Assembly: GCF_030694375.1 (NCBI RefSeq)
Contig: NZ_JAUXYL010000010.1
Span: 1-64,000, forward strand
DNA length: 64,000 bases
From: Algoriphagus sp.
Lineage (GTDB): Bacteria > Bacteroidota > Bacteroidia > Cytophagales > Cyclobacteriaceae
Direction of reading: 5' to 3'
Position 1 is the first letter of the stretch. The number at the start of each line of letters is the position of its first letter. Below, piece after piece: positions 34,924-43,382 of this stretch. The position numbers and the translations under genes are program-made. The notes under the pieces were generated by a model, which worked only from the letters and a program-made list of their open reading frames with translations, was not told the DNA's origin and did no database searches.

Positions 34924-34991
34924 ACCACATAGCCACATAGTTTTGAGTGAAAACACCTTTATGATATTTTTTTCTTATGTGACTATGTGGT
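34924..34991. repeat. Long imperfect inverted repeat between converging genes
   Basis: ACCACATAGCCACATA (34924-34939) pairs with TATGTGACTATGTGGT (34976-34991) with one mismatch. Runs of T and A flank the arms. It may serve as a terminator for glnS on the minus strand, or be a miniature repeat of the ACCACATAG type. Confidence 0.6.
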
Positions 34992-35054
34992 TAAAAAAAG
35001 ACCTACCATATTTTGAAAATAAGGTAGGCCTGATACTTCAAAGAAAATCAAGTT

Positions 35055-37082
35055 TTATCCCAACTTCTCAGCTTCAACTTTCAAAATTTCATTTTCATCA
35101 TTCTTACAGGATTCAATAAAATCTGAAATTGCCTGATTTTTAACCTGACCGTTTTTCAACAAAACCCCCACCGAAAGAAGGACACCGATTCGGGTTCCTG
35201 TCTTCTTTGAAGCAGTACCAAAAAGCGGCTCTAATTCATCATAGGTGACATCTTCAGCAAATTCCCGAATTGAGTTCATTGCGGTTTCCAATTTTTCACC
35301 GGAGAGATTGGTCAGTTTTTTGCCGATTTGTTGAATCTCATTCAAGGCAGATCGCTGACTCTGGGCTTGTACCGAGGTTTGGGGCTTAGGCTGATTTTGG
35401 GCTGGAGTTTCCGTATTCTGTTTAGCCCAAGTATCTTTCAAACCTACCGTTTTGTTAAATACCAGTTTTCCATCCGAGGAATCCAAATCCAAAGTAAAGT
35501 ATCCCAATCGTTGGAATTGATACTTTTCATCCAAGGTTGCATTGGCCAAAAAAGGCTCGAGATATGCTTCATTGATACTATTCAGAGAGTTGGGGTTCAT
35601 GAATTCCATGAAATTCTTTTCCTCATGCGAATCCGGCGCTTCTTCCAAAAACAAGCGATCGTATTCCCTAACCACAGCCTTAATCGCATGTGCAATAGAA
35701 ACCCAATGAAGCGTTCCTTTTACTTTTCGCTGACTGGCCTCGGATCCGCTTCCGGATCGGGATTCAGGATCATAGGTACAGTGGATCTCAAGGATAGTTC
35801 CAGCTTCATCCTTTACTACAGACTCCGCTTTGATGAAATAGGCACTTTTCAGCCGAACTTCATTTCCTAAGGAAAGGCGGAAGAAATTTTTACCTCCATC
35901 TTCTTTAAAATCTTCCCGCTCGATGTATAATTCTCTGGAAAAAGGCACCTCATGAGTTCCTGAATCAGGTTGCTCGGGATTATTTTCCATCTCAAGGAAT
36001 TCAACCTTCCCTTCAGGGTAATTGGTAATGACCAATTTTACCGGATTCAATACCGCCATCACACGGGTGGCGGTTTTATTCAAATCTTCGCGGATACAAA
36101 ACTCCAGCAAGGAGACATCGGTCACATTGTCACGCTTTGCAATACCTGCCAAATCACTGAATTTACGAATTGAAGTTGGGGTGTAACCTCTTCTTCTTAA
36201 GCCGGAAATGGTAGGCATTCGGGGATCATCCCAACCCGCTACCACTTTGTTCTGCACCAGTTCGAGTAGCTTTCGCTTACTCATTACAGTATAGCTCAGA
36301 TTGCGTCGGGCAAACTCCCGTTGCTTCGGTCTCAGTAGCTTCGAATCATAGATCTGATCGATGTACCAATCGTAAAGTTCCCGATGAGCTTTGAACTCCA
36401 AGGTACAAAGCGAATGAGAAACCTGCTCGATATAATCTGACTCGCCATGTGCCCAATCATACATGGGATAAATGCACCATTTATTCCCGGTGCGATGGTG
36501 GTGTGCATTGATGATTCGATACAAAATCGGATCCCGCATGTGCATGTTAGGTGATGACATGTCGATTTTGGCACGTAGAACATAACTTCCAGCCGCGAAT
36601 TCCCCATTTTTCATTCGCTCAAACAAATCCAAGCTCTCTGAACTAGGGCGATTACGATAAGGACTTGCAGTTCCGACTGTAGTTGGTGTACCCTTTTGGG
36701 CAGCTATTTGCTCAGAAGTTTGCTGATCTACATAGGCCTTGTCTTCTTTGATCAATTGAACAGCCCAATCGTGAAGCTGCTGAAAATAATCTGAGGCATA
36801 GCACTCATTGGCCCAGCTGAAGCCAAGCCAAGCGATATCCCGCTTAATGGCGTCCACGTATTCCTGTTCCTCTTTGGAAGGATTGGTGTCATCAAAGCGG
36901 AGGTTGACCGGAGCATTATACTTTTCGCCTAAACCAAAATTCAGACAAATAGATGCTGCATGTCCGATGTGTAGGTAGCCGTTAGGTTCGGGAGGAAATC
37001 GAAAGCGAAGTTTTTCTTTGTGAAAACCATTCGCTAAGTCTTCCTCGATGATATGTTCAATAAAATTCAGTGATTCTGTCAT
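35055..37082 (-). CDS. glnS: Glutamine--tRNA ligase with C-terminal extension
   Basis: The 675-aa enzyme charges tRNA-Gln. The class I signature PPEPNGYLHIGH (HIGH at residues 38-41) and the KMSKS variant VMSKRKL are present, followed by the anticodon-binding beta-barrels to about residue 555. The last 100 residues are an added helical domain after a glutamine-rich linker, as in the GlnRS/YqeY-domain fusions known in Bacteroidota; I cannot confirm the YqeY identity by eye. The gene converges on the molybdenum-hydroxylase genes. Having a true GlnRS means that the Gln-tRNA amidation route is not needed here. Confidence 0.95.
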   Translation of the reverse strand: MTESLNFIEHIIEEDLANGFHKEKLRFRFPPEPNGYLHIGHAASICLNFGLGEKYNAPVNLRFDDTNPSKEEQEYVDAIKRDIAWLGFSWANECYASDYFQQLHDWAVQLIKEDKAYVDQQTSEQIAAQKGTPTTVGTASPYRNRPSSESLDLFERMKNGEFAAGSYVLRAKIDMSSPNMHMRDPILYRIINAHHHRTGNKWCIYPMYDWAHGESDYIEQVSHSLCTLEFKAHRELYDWYIDQIYDSKLLRPKQREFARRNLSYTVMSKRKLLELVQNKVVAGWDDPRMPTISGLRRRGYTPTSIRKFSDLAGIAKRDNVTDVSLLEFCIREDLNKTATRVMAVLNPVKLVITNYPEGKVEFLEMENNPEQPDSGTHEVPFSRELYIEREDFKEDGGKNFFRLSLGNEVRLKSAYFIKAESVVKDEAGTILEIHCTYDPESRSGSGSEASQRKVKGTLHWVSIAHAIKAVVREYDRLFLEEAPDSHEEKNFMEFMNPNSLNSINEAYLEPFLANATLDEKYQFQRLGYFTLDLDSSDGKLVFNKTVGLKDTWAKQNTETPAQNQPKPQTSVQAQSQRSALNEIQQIGKKLTNLSGEKLETAMNSIREFAEDVTYDELEPLFGTASKKTGTRIGVLLSVGVLLKNGQVKNQAISDFIESCKNDENEILKVEAEKLG

Positions 37083-37287
37083 AGCCTAAAATTCAAGGCC
37101 AAAATTAGTCCAATTGGTAGGAATTGCAACCAAAAAACGAACGAGACAATATTAGAAAAAAGATCCAAGACACAAGACGCATGAAACAGAATAGGACAAC
37201 CGATTCTAGACAAAGTCATTGCGACTTTATTATGTTTCTAATTTTTATGACACTAAAGTCTTACATCTAAAGTCTAATGTCAGGCGT

Positions 37288-37635
37288 CTAAATTTCGTCC
37301 ATCTCACGGCTCGGCCAATAAGCTCCGATTAATTTAATTTTTTGATTTATCTGGTCGATTTCAAAAGTCATTTCCATTTCATCCCGGGCTTTTTCATGAA
37401 TCGCCAAACAAGCATTGAAATGAACCAAGTCAAAATCCAAAGTCAGTTTTCCCGCCGTCGCAGAGGAAAAGTGTGGAGAGCTCTTCAGTTTCACTTTTTC
37501 AGAAACTGCTCCATCTTTTTTGAAATAGTAGGACAAAAAAATACCCAGATCTTTTTCTTTTTCTATTAAAATGGCTTTCAGTTCATTTTCAGGAAAATCA
37601 GTGTTGGGAAAATCAAAAGTCCAGGATTCTTGCAT
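37288..37635 (-). CDS. Hypothetical protein of 115 residues
   Basis: I start it at ATG 37635 (MQESWTFDFPNTDFPE), which leaves room for the divergent cysteine-desulfurase promoter. The upstream codons in the same frame look non-coding. The protein appears soluble and beta-rich, with no signal peptide or known motif. It shares a 75-nt divergent region with the cysteine desulfurase gene. Confidence 0.6.
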   Translation of the reverse strand: MQESWTFDFPNTDFPENELKAILIEKEKDLGIFLSYYFKKDGAVSEKVKLKSSPHFSSATAGKLTLDFDLVHFNACLAIHEKARDEMEMTFEIDQINQKIKLIGAYWPSREMDEI

Positions 37636-37710
37636 GGGTTTTAAAGATAGAAAGATGGAAGTTACATAAATCTGTAAGTGATTCGGGAGAGAATAGCTTA
37701 TTTTTAAGCC

Positions 37711-38856
37711 ATGCAATACCCCATTTATCTTGATTACAACGCCACAACGCCCTGTCTACCCGAGGTCATTGAGGCAATGCTGCCGTACTTCGAAACACAC
37801 TTTGGAAACGCTGCCAGCAAAAGTCATCCTTACGGTTGGGTAGCGGAAAATGCTGTGGAAGAAGCTAGAGAAAACGTCGCCAATTTAATCGGGGCCAAAT
37901 CCAAAGAAATCATTTTCACTTCCGGAGCTACTGAGGCAATAAATTTGGGAATCAAAGGAACGTTTGATGCCTACCTTGGGGAAAAGCAGCATTACATCAC
38001 TTGCAAAACGGAGCACAAGGCGGTTTTGGACACCTTTGCCGAATTGCAAAAAAGAGGCGCTGACCTCACTTACCTTGAAGTGAATTCCAAAGGAGAAATC
38101 AGTCTGGACGAACTGGAAAAAGCCATTCTTCCACACACCAAACTAATCTGCCTGATATGGGCAAATAATGAGACGGGAATTATCCATCCGGTGGAAAAAA
38201 TCGCTGAACTGGCCGAGAAGAGAAATGTTATTTTTTTCACAGATGCAGTTCAGGCAGCGGGTAAAATCCCTGTTTTTACTAAAGGAATTCACCTGATGGC
38301 AATATCTGCGCATAAGCTATACGGACCAAAAGGAGTAGGGGCTCTCTTCGTAAGACATAATCACGATTTGCCCAAACCACTGGCTCAAATTCATGGAGGA
38401 GGACATGAGAAAGGAATGCGGAGCGGTACGCTCAATGTTCCGGGAATTGTTGGGTTTGGAGCCGCAGCTCAATTGAGAATGAACCAAATGGAGCAGGAGG
38501 GAAGTAGATTGGGAACTCTTCGGGATAAATTGGAAAAAGGCATTCTGGAGATCTCGGGAACTTTTCTGAACGGAAGTCAGGAAATCCGATTGCCACACGT
38601 AACGAACATTGCTTTTGGTGGTGTAGAAGGAGAGGAGTTGCTCAGAAGAGTCAATCAGAAAGTTGCTGTGAGTTCGGGTTCGGCCTGTACTTCAATTTCA
38701 CCCAAACCCAGCCATGTACTTCAGGCGATGGGAATAAATTCCGATTTGGGCAGAGCATCGATTCGGTTTAGTTTGGGAAAAGGAACCACTGAAAAAGATA
38801 TCGAGGATGCGATTAGTTGGGTGAAAAAAGTGGTTGAAGACTTGCGGAAAAATTGA
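37711..38856 (+). CDS. Cysteine desulfurase (NifS/IscS family)
   Basis: This 381-aa PLP enzyme moves sulfur from cysteine onto its own cysteine as a persulfide. It begins with YLDYNATTP, has the PLP lysine in SAHKLYGPKG (about Lys206) and the sulfur-carrying cysteine in SSGSACTS (about Cys330). It is shorter than housekeeping IscS and has no iscU or iscA beside it. XdhC and a MobA-like protein are encoded 1 kb away, so it may supply sulfur to the molybdenum cofactor. The downstream Uma2 gene may be read from the same transcript. Confidence 0.93.
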   Translation: MQYPIYLDYNATTPCLPEVIEAMLPYFETHFGNAASKSHPYGWVAENAVEEARENVANLIGAKSKEIIFTSGATEAINLGIKGTFDAYLGEKQHYITCKTEHKAVLDTFAELQKRGADLTYLEVNSKGEISLDELEKAILPHTKLICLIWANNETGIIHPVEKIAELAEKRNVIFFTDAVQAAGKIPVFTKGIHLMAISAHKLYGPKGVGALFVRHNHDLPKPLAQIHGGGHEKGMRSGTLNVPGIVGFGAAAQLRMNQMEQEGSRLGTLRDKLEKGILEISGTFLNGSQEIRLPHVTNIAFGGVEGEELLRRVNQKVAVSSGSACTSISPKPSHVLQAMGINSDLGRASIRFSLGKGTTEKDIEDAISWVKKVVEDLRKN

Positions 38857-38930
38857 ATTTTAACCAGTTATCATTGCAAAAACATAAAACCCAATTTCTA
38901 TTAAATGCTTTCCTATCAGTATATTTAACC

Positions 38931-39542
38931 ATGAAAACTGGAAAAGAACCAAATACTGTCGAAGAACCTAAGGCTGAGTATGGCCTCTATTCCTATGCTG
39001 ATTATTTGACTTGGCAGTTTGAAGAAGTAGTGGAGCTGATCAAAGGAAAAATTTTCAAGAAAGCGGCGGCGGCACCAAAGCGAATTCATCAAAAAGTATC
39101 TGTAAAGTTGGTATCTAGACTTTATGTTTTCTTGGAAGGAAAGAAATGTCAAGTCTATGATGCTCCATTTGATGTCCGTTTTCCAAAAGAATCCAAAGAA
39201 GATCACAAAATTCATAATGTCGTGCAACCGGATATCTGTGTGATTTGCGATCCCGAAAAGCTGGACGATCGGGGATGCATCGGAGCGCCCGATTTAATTG
39301 TGGAGATCCTTTCTCCGGGAAACAGCAAGACCGAACTTAAGCATAAATTTAATCTCTACGAGTCACACGGTGTCCGGGAATATTGGATCATTCATCCCGA
39401 AAATCAGAATCTGTTGATCTATACGCTTATAAATGGAAAATATGTTCCCTCAGGTTTGCTGACCTCAGGTGATGTGGTCGAATCGACTGTATTAGAAGGT
39501 TTTAAACTAGACCTGGAGGAATTTTTTGGGGATATAGAATAG
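38931..39542 (+). CDS. Uma2-family (PD-(D/E)XK-like) protein
   Basis: The 203-aa product, started at ATG 38931 (MKTGKEPNTV) because it best fits the family length, shows the Uma2 restriction-endonuclease-like core: VQPDICVICD (acidic residue), PDLIVEILSPGNS (E of the PD-ExK-like site) and KFNLYESHGVREYWIIHP. Uma2 proteins are abundant in cyanobacteria and some Bacteroidota, often in many copies; the biological role is unsettled. Catalytic acidic residues are retained. An in-frame upstream ATG at 38853 overlaps the desulfurase stop, but adds non-homologous residues. Confidence 0.88.
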   Translation: MKTGKEPNTVEEPKAEYGLYSYADYLTWQFEEVVELIKGKIFKKAAAAPKRIHQKVSVKLVSRLYVFLEGKKCQVYDAPFDVRFPKESKEDHKIHNVVQPDICVICDPEKLDDRGCIGAPDLIVEILSPGNSKTELKHKFNLYESHGVREYWIIHPENQNLLIYTLINGKYVPSGLLTSGDVVESTVLEGFKLDLEEFFGDIE

Positions 39543-39594
39543 TTTCATGCTTTAATTTTTCAATCCGCCACGGCGGACCAGGTCTTCAAATCTT

Positions 39595-40176
39595 TCAATT
39601 TTTCAATTGTAGCAAATCCTCCTCCGTGTCAATATCAATTTTCCCTTTTGGAAAGGGGATACTTACCAAATCCTCCTCGTGGGCAAGTGCAATTTTCTTT
39701 GCACCTTCGTCACCTTTGAGCTCCATCAATTCCTTAAAATAGGCTTTTCCAAAAAGAATCGGTACACCAACAGTCTTTGAATACCCACAGGCTACGATCC
39801 CTTTTCCTTCTTTCGCCTGAGTAGTGATCAACTTGTTCAGAATCTTCGCATCTACAAAAGGCTGATCACACAGCATGATGATGACCTGATCCGGTTGGTC
39901 AAATTTGAGCATATACTCCAAGCCAATTTTAAGACTGGAAGACATCCCTTTTTCGTAGTGAGGATTCGGGATATTTGGGATGCTGGAACCTGGAAATGTC
40001 TTCTTGATTTCATCCCGGTTTGCACCGAGGACCAAGATACGTTTATGAGCTTCACAGCCATTTGCAGCATCTATTGCGAGCTGAAGCAAGGTTTTATCCT
40101 TGTATTTAGCGATTTGTTTTGGGTAGCCAAGCCGGCTTGATTCTCCGGCTGCAAGTATGATTATTCCAGTTTTCAT
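39595..40176 (-). CDS. MobA/MocA-like nucleotidyltransferase
   Basis: The 193-aa enzyme starts with the sugar-nucleotidyltransferase signature ILAAGESSRLGYPKQ and has LCDQPFV for metal binding. These features match MocA-type cytidylyltransferases that turn molybdopterin into its CMP- or GMP-linked dinucleotide. It lies 1 nt downstream of XdhC on the same strand, and both serve molybdenum hydroxylases, presumably the IorAB pair at 32-35 kb. CTP or GTP preference cannot be told by eye. Confidence 0.88.
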   Translation of the reverse strand: MKTGIIILAAGESSRLGYPKQIAKYKDKTLLQLAIDAANGCEAHKRILVLGANRDEIKKTFPGSSIPNIPNPHYEKGMSSSLKIGLEYMLKFDQPDQVIIMLCDQPFVDAKILNKLITTQAKEGKGIVACGYSKTVGVPILFGKAYFKELMELKGDEGAKKIALAHEEDLVSIPFPKGKIDIDTEEDLLQLKN

Positions 40177-40177
40177 T

Positions 40178-41293
40178 TTAAATCTTTTCGTGGATTGGAC
40201 CGGCTTTTTCCCGGAGGAAAATAGGCTGTTTTTTGTTCAATACTGCTTTGATTTCAGCCAAAATGGAAAGCGCAATTTCCTCGGATGTTTCAGCTCCGAT
40301 TTCAATTCCGACAGGAGCGTATAAATTATCGGTATGAACTTGAATTCCTTTAGTTTCCAACCTTTGAATCAGCTTTTCTGTCTTGCGCTTGGGTCCTAAA
40401 ATTCCGATGTAAGGAATCATGCAAGTCAGTAATTTCTCCAAGATAATCACTTCATATTCAAAATTATGAGTCATGAGGAGTGCGACTGTGTTGGGATCTG
40501 TTTCGATTTGTTCAATCACTTCTTCAGCAGGACCTTGAAGGATTTTCGTTGCAGAAGGGAATCGTGTCTGAGTTGCGAGGTTTTTTCTTCCATCAATCAA
40601 TATCAACTCTAGGCCTAAAATATCAGCCATTTTGGCCAAGGGTACCGTATCATTTCCTGCACCGAAAAGTAAAACCCGAATCGGAGGCTTAATCAATTCA
40701 AAAAAAACTGAAACTTGCTGATATTTTGAATAGGACTTAATGACATTTTGCGGAGCATCGAAATCACTGATTTCTTTTTCTAGTACCTGTCTAAAATCCG
40801 CATGAACTTTGGATAAACTTCCAAAGTCATGGTTTCCTTTTTTCAAATAGATCGTTCCGATCTGCTCTGATTTGGAATTGGGGACCGAAAAAAGGGTCAG
40901 TAGAAGTGAGATTTCTCGGTCAGAAAATGCTTTTTTGATCAATTCAATGGGATTTTCCGGATTGATGAACTCAATCGGTTCAATCAGGACATGGATGATT
41001 CCATTGCATCCCAGACCCACACCGAATTTCTGATCGTCTTCATCAGTGGTGTCGTAAGTAACAAGCATGGATTTCTGCTGAAAAATCACTGCTTGGGCTT
41101 TGCGCAGCGCATCGCCTTCCAGACAACCACCACTGATTGCACCGGTAAGATTGCCTTCCTGAGTCACCAGCATTCGCGCTCCCGGTCGACGATAGGCCGA
41201 GCCATCCACTTGTACAACCGTTGCCAATGCAACCGGTTGATTTTCGGTTTTGCAGACTTCGTAGGCCTGAATGATCTGCTGAAGTTCTTTCAT
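40178..41293 (-). CDS. XdhC/CoxI-family molybdenum-cofactor maturation protein
   Basis: The 371-aa protein has the XdhC N-terminal domain (ALATVVQVDGSAYRRPGARM, then GAISGGCLEGD with the conserved cysteine) and a C-terminal Rossmann domain (VLLFGAGNDTVPLA, then LGPKRKTEKL). XdhC binds molybdenum cofactor, protects it while sulfur is added and delivers it to the hydroxylase. It is 1 nt upstream of the MobA-like gene and is itself 1 nt downstream of the sterol-desaturase-family gene, so the three are one operon. Confidence 0.93.
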   Translation of the reverse strand: MKELQQIIQAYEVCKTENQPVALATVVQVDGSAYRRPGARMLVTQEGNLTGAISGGCLEGDALRKAQAVIFQQKSMLVTYDTTDEDDQKFGVGLGCNGIIHVLIEPIEFINPENPIELIKKAFSDREISLLLTLFSVPNSKSEQIGTIYLKKGNHDFGSLSKVHADFRQVLEKEISDFDAPQNVIKSYSKYQQVSVFFELIKPPIRVLLFGAGNDTVPLAKMADILGLELILIDGRKNLATQTRFPSATKILQGPAEEVIEQIETDPNTVALLMTHNFEYEVIILEKLLTCMIPYIGILGPKRKTEKLIQRLETKGIQVHTDNLYAPVGIEIGAETSEEIALSILAEIKAVLNKKQPIFLREKAGPIHEKI

Positions 41294-42568
41294 TTACTGC
41301 ATCCGGAGTTTGTTGGTAAGCTCAAGCTTTTCTTTTCGCAAAGAAAACCAAACTGAAAAGAAAGCTGAAATAACCAGGTACCCGACAAAAATATAAACCG
41401 AACCAGGCAAAAACTTATTCAATTCAAACCAATCTCCTGAATTCACCACGAAGTACAGCGCATAAGATACCTTGAGCAATTCCCAGGCCCATGCATTCGG
41501 ATTGCGATCCATCAGTTCGGTGTAGGCAAAGACAGTCAAAAAGACAAATCCGCCATAATAAAATATACCAGGCGCACCGATAGTTGCCAGATTTCCAAAT
41601 AAATAACTAAGCAAAAAAAGGAGTGCAATCAATTGACCAAAACTCCAAATCAACATCCCTTTGGAAAGTTGCGGATTGTATTTTTCGAAGTGATATACAT
41701 CCTCGATCTTGTTCACCGGATAGTTTTTAGCAACATCGGCAGGTCTCCAACCCAAAGGCATAAACCAGATTTTGAGTTTGTCTTTCCAGCTTTTTGCTCT
41801 CCATGCGTCTTTAATCAAAAGCCAAAGGTGCATGAAGTTAATCTTGATCGGATTCCAGGTTTGGACCGGACGTGTTACCCCATATACGGCAGGAATTTCT
41901 TCCTTTTCTTCTTGATAGGTATTGAATATTTTATCCCAAATGATGAAAATCTGTCCATAATTTTTATCTAAGTACTCGGGGTTAATCGCATGATGAACGC
42001 GATGGTGGGAGGGGGTGACGATGATTTTCTCCAAAAAACCCATCCGCTTAATATGCTGAGTATGATACCAAAACTGAGCAAAAAGATGTAGTGGAGCTAC
42101 AATAGCGATAACTTGTGGGGGTACACCCAAAATTGCAGCAGGAATCAAGAAAATGCCGAAAATCTTAACTATTGAAGAAATGCTTTGTCGCAGGGCGCAG
42201 GCCAGATTAAACTCCTCGCTGCTGTGGTGGATGATGTGGTTGTTCCAAAAAATATTGTATTCATGCGATATCCGATGTGCCCAATATCCGGCAAAGTCCA
42301 AAGCGATAAATGCTATTACATAGGTGAGCCAAGTGGCTTCAAATTGAACCAATTCGAATTGATTCACCATCCACTCATAAGAGATGACAATCAGACTGAG
42401 CCCCAAGACATCCTTGGTGACATTGGTCATTCCCGAACTCAGACTGGAAATCATGTCGTTCAATGGAACAGTGTCATTTCCTTTCCAAATTCCCCAAAAT
42501 TTTTCAAACAATACCAGCACAAAAAATGCAGGCATGGCAATCAGTAGAATTTGTCCGTAAGCTTCCAT
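41294..42568 (-). CDS. Sterol-desaturase / fatty-acid-hydroxylase family membrane enzyme
   Basis: The 424-aa integral membrane di-iron oxygenase has the eight-histidine pattern in HRISH, HIIHH and SHHRVHH, within four N-terminal helices; several more helices follow. This longer form resembles alkylglycerol monooxygenases. It would hydroxylate or desaturate a lipid. It is the first gene of an operon with XdhC and the MobA-like protein, with gaps of 0-1 nt, which is a curious pairing because it needs iron, not molybdenum. Confidence 0.9.
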   Translation of the reverse strand: MEAYGQILLIAMPAFFVLVLFEKFWGIWKGNDTVPLNDMISSLSSGMTNVTKDVLGLSLIVISYEWMVNQFELVQFEATWLTYVIAFIALDFAGYWAHRISHEYNIFWNNHIIHHSSEEFNLACALRQSISSIVKIFGIFLIPAAILGVPPQVIAIVAPLHLFAQFWYHTQHIKRMGFLEKIIVTPSHHRVHHAINPEYLDKNYGQIFIIWDKIFNTYQEEKEEIPAVYGVTRPVQTWNPIKINFMHLWLLIKDAWRAKSWKDKLKIWFMPLGWRPADVAKNYPVNKIEDVYHFEKYNPQLSKGMLIWSFGQLIALLFLLSYLFGNLATIGAPGIFYYGGFVFLTVFAYTELMDRNPNAWAWELLKVSYALYFVVNSGDWFELNKFLPGSVYIFVGYLVISAFFSVWFSLRKEKLELTNKLRMQ

Positions 42569-42675
42569 TGGGTTTATCGTTCGCAGGTTAAACTTAAAGA
42601 TTAACCTGATTCAAATCAAAAAGATATTCCAAAACAGAAAAAATGGGCCTGTTAAAAGGAATATATTGACTTTGG

Positions 42676-43344
42676 TCAAAGCCAGTGACTTTTATGTGCT
42701 AGGTTAATTACTTGTGCCTGCGAATTGACATGTAGTTTTTGGTATATGTTTGCGATATGCTTACGAATTGTCAGTGTTGAAATTTCCAGTTCAACTGAAA
42801 TTCTTTTTGCATCCCAGCCGTTTATTAGGTGTCGAAGGACTTCTTTTTCGCGTTCAGTGAGTAATTCTGGCAATTCAATTTTGGAAGATTTTGAGACCGT
42901 ATTTGTCCTGCTAAGTAATTGGAGCGTCTTTCGGGCGATACCCGGACTCATCGGTGCCCCACCGAATTCAATGACATTCTGTACCGATTGTAAAATATTA
43001 TCCGAAGGTTCATGCTTAAGCAAATAACCCGAAGCACCGGCTTGGATTGCTTCAAATATATTCTCCTCATCATCGAACACCGTTAAAACCAAGAAATGAA
43101 TTTGCGGATATAGTGCTTTACCGATCCGAATAGCTTCTATGCCATTCATTATAGGCATTTTAATATCCATAAAAACCACCTGAGGTAAATTCCCATGGTG
43201 CAATGCTTCCAATTCGGAAAGGGCGGATTTTCCGTTATCAGCAATGAACATCATTTTCAAGGCATTATTCCCCTCGGTCTTCAATCGGAAACTTCTTACG
43301 TTAACAGGATTGTCTTCTACGAGTGCGATACGATAAATTTCCAT
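42676..43344 (-). CDS. NarL/FixJ-type response regulator
   Basis: The 222-aa protein has a receiver domain (acidic VEDN at 9-12, phospho-acceptor Asp60 in VVFMDIKMP, lysine in LLKHEPSD) and a C-terminal LuxR-type helix-turn-helix (LTEREKEVLRHLINGWDAK, then TIRKHIANIYQKL). It is encoded 38 nt after the TPR histidine kinase on the same strand and should be its partner. The large lipoprotein gene divergent from the kinase is a possible target. Confidence 0.94.
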   Translation of the reverse strand: MEIYRIALVEDNPVNVRSFRLKTEGNNALKMMFIADNGKSALSELEALHHGNLPQVVFMDIKMPIMNGIEAIRIGKALYPQIHFLVLTVFDDEENIFEAIQAGASGYLLKHEPSDNILQSVQNVIEFGGAPMSPGIARKTLQLLSRTNTVSKSSKIELPELLTEREKEVLRHLINGWDAKRISVELEISTLTIRKHIANIYQKLHVNSQAQVINLAHKSHWL

Positions 43345-43382
43345 GGTTCAAAATTCTGTGGAAAAAACAGGATGGGCTATAA

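Noticed and set aside
38931..39542. Uma2 protein considered as a restriction nuclease for the 1-6 kb island
   Set aside because: It is 33 kb away in a core region, and Uma2 genes are commonly dispersed with no link to methyltransferases.
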